Both the position numbers and the translations under genes were made by a program. A stretch of DNA of 64,000 nucleotides, from contig CAVYFY010000017.1 of NCBI GenBank assembly GCA_963767835.1, positions 103,103 to 167,102 on the forward strand, written 5' to 3'. The stretch comes from SIAQ01 sp963767835. GTDB lineage: Bacteria; Planctomycetota; Planctomycetia; Gemmatales; Gemmataceae. Every line of letters begins with the position of its first letter. Position 1 is the first letter of the stretch. Under the pieces are notes generated by a model. It worked only from the letters and a program-made list of their open reading frames with translations. It made no database searches and was not told the DNA's origin. This document shows, piece after piece, positions 34,530 to 43,329 of this stretch.

Positions 34530-35027
34530 TCAGCGGCGCCGATAACTGTAGTGATACCCCGTATTTCCGGTGTAGGGATTATGGTATTCCGTAGCTCGCG
34601 CGGAGCTGCCGGTGTAGGGATTGTGGTAAGACTGGTGTGCCGCCCCGCTGCCGGTGTATGGGTTGTAGGATGCGCCGGAGTGAGCCGCTCCGCCCGTGTA
34701 GGGGTTGTACGCCGTGGCCGAGTTGTGGTGGGCGCCGGTGTATGGGTTGTACGCGGAGCTTTCCCGCCCCGCCATTCCGGTGTAGGGGTTGTAGCCCGCC
34801 GTGGAATGGGCAGCGGTTCCCGTGTAAGGATTGTAAGCCGACGCTGAGGCGCCGCGTGCAGCAGTATATGGGTTGTAAGCCGCTGCGGCGCCGTAGCGAG
34901 ACCCGGTGTACGGATCGTAGACAACTCCGGCGTACGGGTTGTAGGGATATTGCGCGTGCGCTTTCGAAGCACCGGCCGCCACACCCAGGAAAGCCAGCGC
35001 GACGAGCGCCAAATTTCTTCGCAGCAT
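34530..35027 (-). CDS. Exported NPYTG-repeat protein 1
   Basis: 165 residues: signal peptide (MLRRNLALVALAFLGVAAGA, ending AHA) and then an array of about ten units built on (Y/H)NPY(T/A)G with 7-10 residue spacers rich in Ala, Ser, Gly and His. Units include AYNPYTGTAAHSTA, GYNPYTGMAGRESS and YHNPYTGNTGYH. It ends in a Tyr/Arg tail (YHYSYRRR). No enzyme domain. A second such gene follows the same direction upstream (35070). The repeats may be structural, in the envelope. The start at 35027 is chosen because the signal peptide begins there. Confidence 0.8.
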   Translation of the reverse strand: MLRRNLALVALAFLGVAAGASKAHAQYPYNPYAGVVYDPYTGSRYGAAAAYNPYTAARGASASAYNPYTGTAAHSTAGYNPYTGMAGRESSAYNPYTGAHHNSATAYNPYTGGAAHSGASYNPYTGSGAAHQSYHNPYTGSSARATEYHNPYTGNTGYHYSYRRR

Positions 35028-35069
35028 GGTAGCCCCTGTGAAAACGATTGACAACCTTCGTGGCCCAAC

Positions 35070-35567
35070 TCAGCGGTGATAACTTCGCGAATAGCTAGCC
35101 GACCTGCCGGTGTACGGGTTGGTAGCCGACGCGCTGTGGGTCGCGGTCTGGGTATAGGGGTTGTAAGAGGTGGACCTTGCCGCGCTGGTGCCAGTGTAGG
35201 GATTGTGAGCGGCTTCACCCGTCGTCGTGGTGCCCGTGTAGGGATTGTGAGCCGCGCCGGCCACGGCGTTGGTGCCGGTGTACGGGTTGTGAGCAGTGCC
35301 GCCCGCTGCGGCCGCGCCGGTGTAAGGGTTAGACGCGGCGCTTGCATGGGCGGTGCCGCCGGTGTACGGGTTGTATGCCGCGGCATGTTCCGTCGTCGTG
35401 CCGGTGTAAGGATTGCGAGTGACGGCGGCCGCGCCGACGTAGGGATTGGCCGCCGGCGCGCCGTAGGCCCCCCCCGTGTACGGATTGTAAACGACCTGCG
35501 CCTGCGCGGGTCGGCACACCAACAGCGCCCCAGCGACGGCGGCGAGCGTGATGATTCTCGTCTTCAT
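35070..35567 (-). CDS. Exported NPYTG-repeat protein 2
   Basis: 165 residues, paralogue of the gene at 34530, upstream of it on the same strand. Signal peptide MKTRIITLAAVAGALLVCRP ending AQA, then about ten NPYTG-type units (VVYNPYTGGAYGA, RNPYTGTTTEHAA, AHNPYTGTNAVAGA, YNPYTQTATHSA), spaced about 14-17 residues. The end is Tyr/Ser/Arg-rich (YSRSYHR). The spacers differ from paralogue 1, so both copies have been kept while the core NPYTG stayed. Function unknown. Confidence 0.8.
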   Translation of the reverse strand: MKTRIITLAAVAGALLVCRPAQAQVVYNPYTGGAYGAPAANPYVGAAAVTRNPYTGTTTEHAAAYNPYTGGTAHASAASNPYTGAAAAGGTAHNPYTGTNAVAGAAHNPYTGTTTTGEAAHNPYTGTSAARSTSYNPYTQTATHSASATNPYTGRSASYSRSYHR

Positions 35568-35634
35568 GATTCGACCTTTCGTGAAGGAATAAGACCGCGC
35601 GGGCACGCGGTCTTGATCCGCAAGTGATAGGAAC

Positions 35635-35940
35635 TTACTTCTGAGGCTTGGCGTCGATCGGCTTGATGCTCGGCTTGCCGACGTCGCGCAGGTCCACGCT
35701 GCCGCGCAGTTTCAGGTCATCGCCGACTTTGCCGTCCTTGTCGATGGCGTAAAAATAGAGCTTTTTCTCGGCATTATCGGTGACGATGAGGTGGGCGCCG
35801 TCGGTGGAGACGACCGAGTACATGCTGCCGCCTTTGCCCCCGCCGCCCTGCCCTTCGACTGGTGAGCGGTTGGCCAGCAACACCGCCCCGGCGACGATCA
35901 CGGCGGCCACGACGAACAAGGTTCCGTTTTTCCAGCTCAT
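35635..35940 (-). CDS. Small exported protein
   Basis: 101 residues. N-terminal helix (GTLFVVAAVIVAGAVLLANR), a Gly-rich linker (GQGGGGKGGS) and a domain with two strand pairs (MYSVVSTDGAHLIVTDNAEK, KLYFYAIDKDGKVGDDLKLR), which reads like one or two blades of a propeller or a small beta domain. Followed by a Pro/Lys tail. Similar one-blade proteins occur in Gemmata-type genomes without a known role. It may share a transcript with the NPYTG genes. Confidence 0.6.
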   Translation of the reverse strand: MSWKNGTLFVVAAVIVAGAVLLANRSPVEGQGGGGKGGSMYSVVSTDGAHLIVTDNAEKKLYFYAIDKDGKVGDDLKLRGSVDLRDVGKPSIKPIDAKPQK

Positions 35941-36218
35941 TGCGAAAGCTCCTCAATTGGTTGAAACGAATCAATACATCGCCAGACGCCTGGTCGATTT
36001 CAAGCGCATCAGACAGGTAGCATCCACGAACGCAACAGTGACGGGCTTCATTCCTTGAAGATGTGCCATAACCGACAGTCGCTATCATCCCTACAAACCG
36101 TCCAAGAATTTCCCTGGCATCCACATCTTATGAGTTTGAGAAAAATGTGCACCGCAAAAGTTTCGATATTCATGAAAACGTCCCTAGTTGTTCACCTTTG
36201 CGCGCATGGAGGCAGGCG

Positions 36219-37286
36219 ATGCATTCGCAGATTTCGATTCGCAACTTGGTTTTGGCCGTGCTTGCTTTGACGGCGTCGGCATCGGCAGCGTTGGCTCAGG
36301 GAGGCCTCGGAGCGCCAACCCTGCCGCAACCGGCCGCTCCGATCAAAACGGAAATCAGCCCTGTCCCCTATGTGCCACAAGACAGCTCCCTCAGCGGTCT
36401 GGGCTTGTTCGACTTCGGGCGCAGCAATTCGGGATTCTTGAGCGGCAATCACGATTTCGACCGCTTCATCGGCTTCATGAGCAATCCGATCCAATCGATC
36501 GACCCACGTGCCGTCACCGAGATTTGGCCGGTCTACTCCGGCGGCTGGGCCAACGGCAACGGCCCGCTCCTGGCCGAGGCCAACGCCCAGGCTTACGGCG
36601 CCGGCATCTACGTCGCCCTCTCCGATCGGCTCTCGTTCGGCTTGAACCAGGGAGGCTACTCGGTCTTGAACGTCAATGGCACCCGCCAGGGGTTGCTCGC
36701 CAAGCTCGGCTTGCCCGTCCCGGAACGCGACATCGGCGGGCAGCGCGAAGGCTGGCTCAACCTCGGCGGCTTTGTTCAGTACACGCTCATCGCCAATGCC
36801 GAAAAGCAGTTTCTCCTCACCGCCGGCGTGCGCTGGGAAGCCCCTTCCGGCGCCGAGCAGCTCTTTCAAGGCGGCGCTAATCCCGCTTACCTCTCGCCTT
36901 ATCTCACCGCCGGCAAGGAATTCGGCTGCTGGCACGTCCTCGCCACCACCGGCTACGAATTCCCCGCCGGCGAAGGACAGGCCACCACGAGCACCTGCTA
37001 CTTCAACCTCCATATCGATCGCAAAATCGGCTGGCTCTATCCGCTCGTCGAATTCAATGGCTCCTACCACACCAGCTCGGTCAATCTGAATCTCCCCACC
37101 GGCCACGGCGTCCTCGATCTCGGCTCCTTCGACTCCTCCGGCAATCTGCTGACGGTAGCCGTCGGCGCCAACGCCGTTCTCATTCCCGGCAAGCTCGAAT
37201 TCGGCGCTGTCTATGAACGTCCGATCGCCTCGCAGGACCATTTCGAATTCAATGCAGTGCTGGTGAAGATGACATTTCGGTATTAG
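36219..37286 (+). CDS. Exported outer-membrane beta-barrel-like protein
   Basis: 355 residues: signal peptide (NLVLAVLALTASASAALA), a Pro-rich linker (APTLPQPAAPIKTEISPVPY), then alternating amphipathic strands (GAGIYVALSDRLSFGLNQGG, GWLNLGGFVQYTLIANAEKQ, LEFGAVYERPIASQDHFEFN) ending in Phe-Arg-Tyr. The closing aromatic residue is typical of barrel proteins. No transport or enzyme motif. The start at 36219 is chosen as the first Met before the signal peptide. It is convergent with the DUF4239 gene, and a heptamer array lies directly after its stop. Confidence 0.75.
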   Translation: MHSQISIRNLVLAVLALTASASAALAQGGLGAPTLPQPAAPIKTEISPVPYVPQDSSLSGLGLFDFGRSNSGFLSGNHDFDRFIGFMSNPIQSIDPRAVTEIWPVYSGGWANGNGPLLAEANAQAYGAGIYVALSDRLSFGLNQGGYSVLNVNGTRQGLLAKLGLPVPERDIGGQREGWLNLGGFVQYTLIANAEKQFLLTAGVRWEAPSGAEQLFQGGANPAYLSPYLTAGKEFGCWHVLATTGYEFPAGEGQATTSTCYFNLHIDRKIGWLYPLVEFNGSYHTSSVNLNLPTGHGVLDLGSFDSSGNLLTVAVGANAVLIPGKLEFGAVYERPIASQDHFEFNAVLVKMTFRY

Positions 37287-37287
37287 C

Positions 37288-37364
37288 TCTTAGGGGGTTA
37301 GGGGGCGCGTCCTTAACCTCACATCCCTAACCCCTAACCCCTAACCCTAATCCCTAGCCCCTAA
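37288..37364. repeat. CCCTAAC heptamer hairpin between convergent genes
   Basis: Left arm 37288-37306 (CTCTTAGGGGGTTAGGGGG); right arm 37325-37364 (CCCTAACCCCTAACCCCTAA, CCCTAATCCCTAGCCCCTAA), 7-base period. It begins just after one gene's stop and supplies the TAG stop of the other (37361-37363). Confidence 0.92.
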
Positions 37365-38143
37365 TTCTTGTGCATCGACTTCTGCAAATCGATCATCGCC
37401 TGCTGGCTGACGGTGATGGTTCCCTCGATGCTTCGGTCCAGATCGGCGATGAGGTAAAGCACCCCCGTGAATGCGACCGCCAATCCCAGCATGGCCGGGG
37501 ATCGCCGGGTCGCCGACAATCCGGCGTGATAACCCATGCCAACCATGCCGAGCACGGCGAGCGCAAAAAGCCCCGCCCAGATGGTCAGCGGGACCCGGCT
37601 GCGCAAGCCGACTTGCATCCGCCTGGCGTGCGAATCGATCACCTCATTCAGCGATTGGATAAACAGGCTTGTCATGATCGGATTGCCGTCCTTGTTCCGC
37701 GACGCTTGCACGGCTTCGCGCCAGAGCAACTCCTGCAACTCCTCGGATTGCGCGATCCCCTCCGCCACTTCTTGTTGCTGGACGGCGCGCACGCGCACAT
37801 CCACGTATTCGCGCAGCAGCCGGGCGCTCTCGGTCCCGTGCGGCTCCGGCAAAAGGCGGGCGCGCAGGTAGGTCGTGCCGATGGCGTTGGCCTCGTCAAG
37901 AACGGCCTGGCGGCGGGCGTCGAAGCGGTTGGCGGCCAAGCCGAAGGTGAAGGCGAGCAAGAACGCCAGCAACCCGAGAATGGAAGCGATCATGGCGCCG
38001 ACGGGCGTTTCCTTTTCCTCGGCGACGCGTGTATGCCGCCATTGGCCGAGTCGGTAACCGCCTTCGACGGCCAGCATCGTGACCGCGCAGATCGCGGGAA
38101 GAAGCGCCCAAAGGGGAATATAGTCGAGCGGCTCGTGATGCAA
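37361..38143 (-). CDS. DUF4239-like membrane protein
   Basis: About 260 residues with an N-terminal helix (LWALLPAICAVTMLAVEGGY), another (ASILGLLAFLLAFTFGLAAN, then RFDARRQAVLDEANAIGTTY), a soluble helical middle, and two more C-terminal helices. The RFDARR...ANAIGTTYLRA segment is characteristic of the bestrophin-like DUF4239 family. Function unknown. The TTG at 38143 follows GGAGAG and gives a clean start; a longer ATG frame to 38191 overlaps the upstream gene. The stop is furnished by the heptamer array. Confidence 0.75.
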   Translation of the reverse strand: MHHEPLDYIPLWALLPAICAVTMLAVEGGYRLGQWRHTRVAEEKETPVGAMIASILGLLAFLLAFTFGLAANRFDARRQAVLDEANAIGTTYLRARLLPEPHGTESARLLREYVDVRVRAVQQQEVAEGIAQSEELQELLWREAVQASRNKDGNPIMTSLFIQSLNEVIDSHARRMQVGLRSRVPLTIWAGLFALAVLGMVGMGYHAGLSATRRSPAMLGLAVAFTGVLYLIADLDRSIEGTITVSQQAMIDLQKSMHKN

Positions 38144-38159
38144 GATCGTGCTCTCCTTG

Positions 38160-38579
38160 TCATTGCTGGAACAGGATCCAGAGACCCGCAAGGCAGAGGA
38201 TTGTCAGGAACATCGCCAACGTGATGCTCATGGGCCACTGGGTCAAGACCGGGGTTTCGCCGCGCCGGAGCCTGCGCAAGGCCAACCAGTGCGCCACGGC
38301 AGCGAGAACGGTTGCGACCATGCCCACGATAATCAGTGCCACGCCGAACTGGATTGCCCCTTCATGGAGCCTGACGGATTCCTCATTCGGGTTGTGTTCC
38401 CGCAGCGACCGGAAGAAGGCGACCATGCCGAAACCGAAGCTGGCCATGGTCAATGTCGTGCGAATCCAGGCGAGCGTGGTCCGATCCAGGGCCAGCTTCG
38501 TTCGAAAGCCGGCCTGGCGCGTCCGGTGCTGGGCCAAATCGACACGCGGATCGATCGGTTTGTTGGATTCTTCACTCAT
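38160..38579 (-). CDS. DUF202 (YidH-like) membrane protein
   Basis: 139 residues of the DUF202 family: RTKLALDRTTLAWIRTTLTM is the family signature, followed by three membrane helices (MASFGFGMVAFFRSL, FGVALIIVGMVATVLAAVAH, ITLAMFLTILCLAGLWILF). The role of the family is unknown. It precedes the DUF4239 gene by about 16 bases, and the pair is probably one operon. Confidence 0.85.
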   Translation of the reverse strand: MSEESNKPIDPRVDLAQHRTRQAGFRTKLALDRTTLAWIRTTLTMASFGFGMVAFFRSLREHNPNEESVRLHEGAIQFGVALIIVGMVATVLAAVAHWLALRRLRRGETPVLTQWPMSITLAMFLTILCLAGLWILFQQ

Positions 38580-38814
38580 CGAGTTCGCCGTCCACTCGGT
38601 GCCTGGACCGATTTGCGTTTTTCGCCCGGCTGCGGCATTAATTATTGGGAAATCCCCGACAAGCGAGGCTTTCGCAGAATACTCTCATGTCCAGGCGCAC
38701 ATCCCAGGCACAAAACGCCGAGTTTGCCGAGGGATTCGATAATGCCGAGCATGCCGATTGTCCGATACAAGAAGCGATGCCGATTGCGTCGCACTTGGTC
38801 GGAGAAGGCGCGTC

Positions 38815-40489
38815 ATGTTCACTATCTTGCCCAGGCGGTCACGAATTTCAAGGTTGCGTCGAGGCATTCTGCTTCTGGCGGGCCTACTTCTTCTTGTGGG
38901 CGGCAGTGGCTGCACGAGTCTGAGCGACTATATTCACAACGGCTTCAAGGTCGGCCCCAATTACCAGAAGCCGCCCGCCCCCGTCGCCGACGAATGGATC
39001 GACAGCAAGACCAAGGGGGTTAACGTCGCGACCCGGGACATGAGCGGCTGGTGGAAGGCGCTCAAGGATCCCAAGCTCGACGAACTTATCGAGAGCGCCT
39101 ACCGGCAGAACCTGACTTTGCGCAGCGCCGGCACACGCATCTTGGCCGCCCGTGCCGAGCGCAACATCGCCATCGGCAATCTTTTCCCGCAGACACAAGA
39201 AGCCACTGCCGGCTATACCCGCAACCAGCTGAGCGCCAACGTCGCCAACCCGGCGCAGGTGAATGTCGGCAACTTCACGATCGGCAACCGCACCTTCAAC
39301 GACACGACAGCCGGTGGCAATCTGTCGTGGGAAATCGATTTCTGGGGCCGCTTCCGCCGCAGCGTCGAAGCCTCCACCGCCGAACTGGACGCCTCCATCG
39401 AAAACTATGACGACGCGCTGGTGCTGTTGATCTCGGAGGTGGCGTCCACCTACGTGCAAATTCGCATCTTCGAGCAGCAGATCCAGTACGTGGACGAGAA
39501 TGTCGTGTATCAGAAGAAGTTCGTCAATGACGCCGAAACGCGCTTCAAGGGGGGAATCGGCCGCAAGATCGACCAGGCGCAGCGGCGCTCGAATCTGACC
39601 AATACCCTGGCGCTGCGCGAGGAGCTGGAGAACGCCTTGCGGGATGCGAACAACCGGTTGTGTGTGCTCCTGGGGATTCCGGTGCGCGATTTGGTGCCGG
39701 AGCTGGGTCATGGCAAAATTCCGACGGTGCCGCCCGAGGTGGTCGTCGGCGTGCCGGCGGATTTGTTGCGCCGCCGGCCCGATCTACGCCGGGCGGAGCG
39801 CCTGGTCGCGGCCCAGAGCGCGCGCATCGGCGTCGCCACCAGCGACCTCTATCCGCGTTTCTCTCTGATCGGCGGCCTCGGCTACGAAGCTGCCAACCTC
39901 TCGCAACTTTTCGGCCCGCAGAGCTTCATCGGCTACGTTGGACCCAGCATGCGCTGGGACGTTCTCAACTACGGCCGCCTGCTCAACGGCATTCGGGTCC
40001 AGGACGCTTTGTTCCAGACAGCGGTCGTGGATTACCAGAACGCGGTGCTGGACGCCGGCCGCGAGGTCGAGGACGGCATCGACCTCTTTTTGCGGGCCCA
40101 GACGCGGACCATACAACTCAAATCTTGCGAGAAGGAAGCGAAGGAAGCGGTGGACGAGGCGCTCACTTTGAGCAAGGACGTGAAGTTCGATCTGAACCAG
40201 GCGTTCGTCACATCGAACTTCCTGGTTGGCCAACAGAATAAATATGCGCAAGCAGGGGGACATCGCGCTGGGCTTCATCCAGGTTTACAAGGCGCTGGGC
40301 GGCGGCTGGGAAATTCGCTTGCCCGTGGCGGAATCGGCGCCGGCGACGCAGAAGTTGCCAGCGTTTCGACAACAGCCGGTGCCGCAAGAAGTCGCGCCGA
40401 TGAGGGCTCGCATTCTGCCGCCGGTAACGATGCCGGACATTGAAGCACCCCCCGATTTGCTGCGTCCCGCTGCCGCGGCCGATCGTTGA
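38815..40489 (+). CDS. RND efflux outer-membrane factor (TolC/NodT type), frameshifted near its end
   Basis: An outer-membrane lipoprotein of about 558 residues. Signal peptide with lipobox (LLLAGLLLLVGGSGC), then VGPNYQKPPAPVADEW, WWKALKDPKLDELIESAYRQ, NLTLRSAGTRILAARAERNI, and the second repeat RRRPDLRRAERLVAAQSARI and LYPRFSLIGGLGYEA. The first frame then meets a single-base change near 40248; the other frame continues KQGDIALGFIQVYKALGGGW to 40489, as in family members. It would form the outer duct of a tripartite pump, but no RND or membrane fusion gene is adjacent. Confidence 0.88.
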
Positions 40490-40521
40490 TGTTGCCGGAT
40501 TTGTCGCCAAGGAGTGATGCC

Positions 40522-40890
40522 GTGAGAACGAGTCGCTGCCTCGGATTTCTGTTGGTGCTGGCATGGGCCGGCGGCGCCGCTGCCGACCCCCCCACGCCTC
40601 TATTGCCCTGCTGGCAGCGCTGGTGGCTGGGGACGGCCAACTGCCCCTCCGTCGGCTGCTGCCCGGACGACTACACGCGCAAGCCGATCCCGTGCGTCCC
40701 CGTGGTGCGGTGCGGCGGGCCGGACGACTATTGCGGCAAGCCGATCCCATGCGTCCCCGTGGTGCGGTGCGGCGGACCGGACGACTACTGCTGCAAGCCG
40801 CTGCCGCGCCTGCTGTGTCCCCCGTGCTCGCCGTTCTTGCAGTGCGGTTCCCCGGACGGCTCGTGTCCTGCCTGCGGTCCGCGGCGATAA
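40522..40890 (+). CDS. Exported Cys/Pro-rich repeat protein
   Basis: 122 residues from a GTG start that follows AAGGAG at 40509-40514. Signal peptide (CLGFLLVLAWAGGAAADPPT), then a Cys-rich body with a duplicated unit KPIPCVPVVRCGGPDDYC (near-identical DNA copies in tandem) and further GCCPDDYTR and PLPRLLCPPCSPFLQCGSPD segments. The D-D-Y-C and C-P-x-V pieces are evenly spaced. Disulfide or metal-binding outside the cytoplasm is likely. No known family. Convergent with the Gly-rich gene at 40960. Confidence 0.65.
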   Translation: MRTSRCLGFLLVLAWAGGAAADPPTPLLPCWQRWWLGTANCPSVGCCPDDYTRKPIPCVPVVRCGGPDDYCGKPIPCVPVVRCGGPDDYCCKPLPRLLCPPCSPFLQCGSPDGSCPACGPRR

Positions 40891-40902
40891 TTCGAGCCTT
40901 GC

Positions 40903-40965
40903 AAATGAGTCGCGCACGAAATAAGCGGCACGGCGCCGGCCGCTTACTTCGTGCGCGGCTCATTT
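40903..40965. repeat. 27-bp inverted repeat between convergent genes
   Basis: Arms 40903-40929 (AAATGAGTCGCGCACGAAAT, AAGCGGC) and 40939-40965 pair with two mismatches and a short loop. The right arm overlaps the stop of the Gly-rich gene. Half of it (TTCGTGCGCGGCTCAT) recurs at 20752-20767. It may act as a bidirectional terminator. Confidence 0.85.
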
Positions 40966-42291
40966 CGCATCCTTCGCTTCCGGCTCCTCAATGCGGATCA
41001 AGGAGAATTGCTGCGTGCGGTCCTTGCCGTAATGCACGAGCATGGTCGTTTCGTTCCGAGTGAGGTTGGCGATGCCTGCCTCGTAGATCGGCGTCTTGCG
41101 ATCGCCGACGGTCCAGGCGGCACGCTGGGATTTTTTGTCCACGGAGCCGAAAACCAGCGCGGTGCTGTCGGTGACGGCGTCATAGTAGTTGCCGCGGATC
41201 ACGCCTTGCTTGTTGACGGCGAGCTGAAAGATGTGGTTGGAGGTTTTTTCCTCCCCCTGCGCCATCGCGAAGACCCCCAGCGGCAGCCATTCCTCTTCCT
41301 TGCTAACCTTGGCCTCGCGGCCGGCGTCGGCCAACACGATCGCTTGCTGGGCGTACTCTTCCGGGCTGGCCACCGCTTCGCCGGCGATGGCGACGCTGTT
41401 GTCCTGGTAGACCACGTTCTCGCCGTAGTCGTAATAGATCGGCACGGCGGGGTAGCCGCAGTAGCTGGCGCATGCTCCCCATGTGGCGGCCCGCCAGACC
41501 GAATTGGCGGCCCAGCCGGCGGCGAACCAGGCGCCGGGGTAATCGCGATACCAGCCGGGCCGAAAACACGGGTAGCGAGCCACGCCTTGACGGACATAAA
41601 CGGCCTGGCCACGCATGGCGACGCCGGAATGATAATAGGTGCCACGACCGGCGACAACGGTGGATCGGCCGGCGACGGCGCCGTAGGGGCCGCTGGCGAC
41701 GGCGCCCTTGCTGCCGCCGACGACGGCGCCTCCCGGCCCGGCGGCGACGCCGACGCGCGACCCGCCTGCCGTGACGCCGCCTTGCGGTCCGATGGCGACG
41801 CCGCCTTGATATTTGTTGGCAAACGCGCCGTTCGGGCCCGAGCCGACGGTGGCGCCGGCCTTGCCCGCGACCGCGCCGCCGCCGGGGCCGGCGACCGCGC
41901 CGCCCGTGCCGACTTTGGTGGCCTCGCGGCCGCCGGGTGTGGTGACCTGGATGCCGCCGACGTATTTGCCCCCTTGAACGCCGCCCGGCGTGGTGCCGCC
42001 CACTGCCGCGCCTTTGTAATCGATGGTGGAGCCCCCCTTGGTGGTGTAGGAGCCGCCGCCCCGGCCTGCCTGTCCGGTGCCCCCGGCGGGACCGACGATT
42101 GGCGTCGAGCGGCCGGCGTACGATCCGCCGCCGTAGGGATTGACGGCGCCGCCGCCGACGGGACGACCGCCTCCCGCGCCGCCGCCGCGCCCACCACCGC
42201 CGCCGCCGCGCCGCCCGCCGATCACGGAATCGCTCACCGCCAGCAGCACTGCCAGGGCCACGAGGAACGCCAGGAAGATGATCTTCTTCAT
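40960..42291 (-). CDS. Exported Gly-rich protein
   Basis: 443 residues: signal peptide (MKKIIFLAFLVALAVLLAVS), then a long Gly-rich part with motifs such as RRGGGGGGRGGGAGGGRPVG and repeats of the form GG(A/V)xAGxxG, and a soluble C-terminal domain with VVYQDNSVAIAGEAVASPEE and YAQQAIVLADAG. The end (YGKDRTQQFSLIRIEEPEAK) carries the strand pattern of a small beta domain. Gemmata-type genomes have many such proteins. It overlaps by 4 bases (ATGA) the stop of the gene at 42288, so the two form an operon. Confidence 0.75.
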   Translation of the reverse strand: MKKIIFLAFLVALAVLLAVSDSVIGGRRGGGGGGRGGGAGGGRPVGGGAVNPYGGGSYAGRSTPIVGPAGGTGQAGRGGGSYTTKGGSTIDYKGAAVGGTTPGGVQGGKYVGGIQVTTPGGREATKVGTGGAVAGPGGGAVAGKAGATVGSGPNGAFANKYQGGVAIGPQGGVTAGGSRVGVAAGPGGAVVGGSKGAVASGPYGAVAGRSTVVAGRGTYYHSGVAMRGQAVYVRQGVARYPCFRPGWYRDYPGAWFAAGWAANSVWRAATWGACASYCGYPAVPIYYDYGENVVYQDNSVAIAGEAVASPEEYAQQAIVLADAGREAKVSKEEEWLPLGVFAMAQGEEKTSNHIFQLAVNKQGVIRGNYYDAVTDSTALVFGSVDKKSQRAAWTVGDRKTPIYEAGIANLTRNETTMLVHYGKDRTQQFSLIRIEEPEAKDAK

Positions 42292-43211
42292 GGATTCACC
42301 TTGCCTTTCACGCGCGTCACGCGCACCGGCGGGATGTCCGCGATGGCTTCGCCGCCCACGCTGCGCTCGACCGATTGGAAGGTGAAGGTGTCCTGATCGA
42401 TCCGCGTCAGGATGTTGGTGGCCGCCAGGACGCTGCCATCTTCGAGGACGCCGGCGGAATCCATGGTCCACTTCTTGCCGTCGTGGCTCCAGGTCGCTTC
42501 ACCGAAGCTGCCCTCCTTGTCGAATGTCCATGAGCGAATCTGCCCGGTGGAGCGATCCTTGCCGATCATCTGGAATCCTTCCCGGACGGCGTCTTTTTGC
42601 TTGATGGAGATGTCGGCACGGATGAAGCTCTTGTCGCCCCACCATGTGTAGGTGGTGTGCACCTCGGTGTCGTCCTTCTTGGCTTCCCAGGCGCCGATCA
42701 GCCAATCGAGATCGCGAACTGAAATTCCTTCGCTGGGCCATTCGCGGACCATGGCCATGAGCCATTTGCCGTCTTCGCGGACGTGGAGAACGGTGTATTT
42801 GCTGGTCTTGTGCGCTTCCTTGCCGGTGCGCACCTTGAAGAATCCTTCCTCGATGGCGGTGTCCTTGGACGGGAAGCGGATGGACGTGATTTCGATGTGG
42901 GCCTCGGAGTGGCCCCCCTTTTTCGCGAACAATTCCGCGTAGGTCTTTTCGATTTCCGCCCGGCCACGCAGAACCGTGGCGTCGTCGGCAAAATATTCGC
43001 CGTTCTCGGTCCAGTGCGCCGCCATCGCCTTGGCGTCGCCGGCCAGGTACGCCTTGATGAAACTCTGGCCGGCCTTCTTGATCGCATCCACGTCGGCGGC
43101 GTTTTCTTTGCCGGGCGCCGATTTTCCCGCCGGTTGTTGGCCGCACAAATAGCCGATCACCGCCACCGCGATGGCGCTGCCGGCAAACCCAAGCCAGATG
43201 GTCTTTTTCAT
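42288..43211 (-). CDS. Exported SgcJ/EcaC-like NTF2 domain protein
   Basis: 307 residues with signal or anchor helix (WLGFAGSAIAVAVIGYLCGQ) and an N-terminal SnoaL/DUF4440-type domain: AIKKAGQSFIKAYLAGDAKA, MAAHWTENGEYF, YAELFAKKGGHSE. A second domain with AWEAKKDDTEVHTTYTWWGD and QIRSWTFDKEGSFGEATWSH follows, resembling a second NTF2/lipocalin-like fold. Role unknown. It is first in an operon with the Gly-rich gene. The start at 43211 is the first Met before the signal helix. Confidence 0.75.
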   Translation of the reverse strand: MKKTIWLGFAGSAIAVAVIGYLCGQQPAGKSAPGKENAADVDAIKKAGQSFIKAYLAGDAKAMAAHWTENGEYFADDATVLRGRAEIEKTYAELFAKKGGHSEAHIEITSIRFPSKDTAIEEGFFKVRTGKEAHKTSKYTVLHVREDGKWLMAMVREWPSEGISVRDLDWLIGAWEAKKDDTEVHTTYTWWGDKSFIRADISIKQKDAVREGFQMIGKDRSTGQIRSWTFDKEGSFGEATWSHDGKKWTMDSAGVLEDGSVLAATNILTRIDQDTFTFQSVERSVGGEAIADIPPVRVTRVKGKVNP

Positions 43212-43329
43212 GATGTGTCGCTCCCGCAGAAGTGTGGAACCCACCTTCTTCTTACGAAAGCGCACCGGGACTGCCCAAGAAATGAAAATCCCAGGGATTC
43301 AAAACACCGCACCCCTGGGCTTTTTATCT

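Noticed and set aside
34530..35567. CRISPR-like array
   Set aside because: The regular repeats are codons of NPYTG units in two coding frames with signal peptides; repeats are too variable and too closely spaced for CRISPR.
36192..37241. 349-residue minus-strand open frame
   Set aside because: Opposite the beta-barrel-like gene that has a clear signal peptide; composition is Glu/Ala/Gly-rich without pattern.
37288..37364. Telomere-like CCCTAA repeat
   Set aside because: The unit resembles a telomere repeat by chance. It is short, mirrored and intergenic, and matches the architecture of the other heptamer hairpins.
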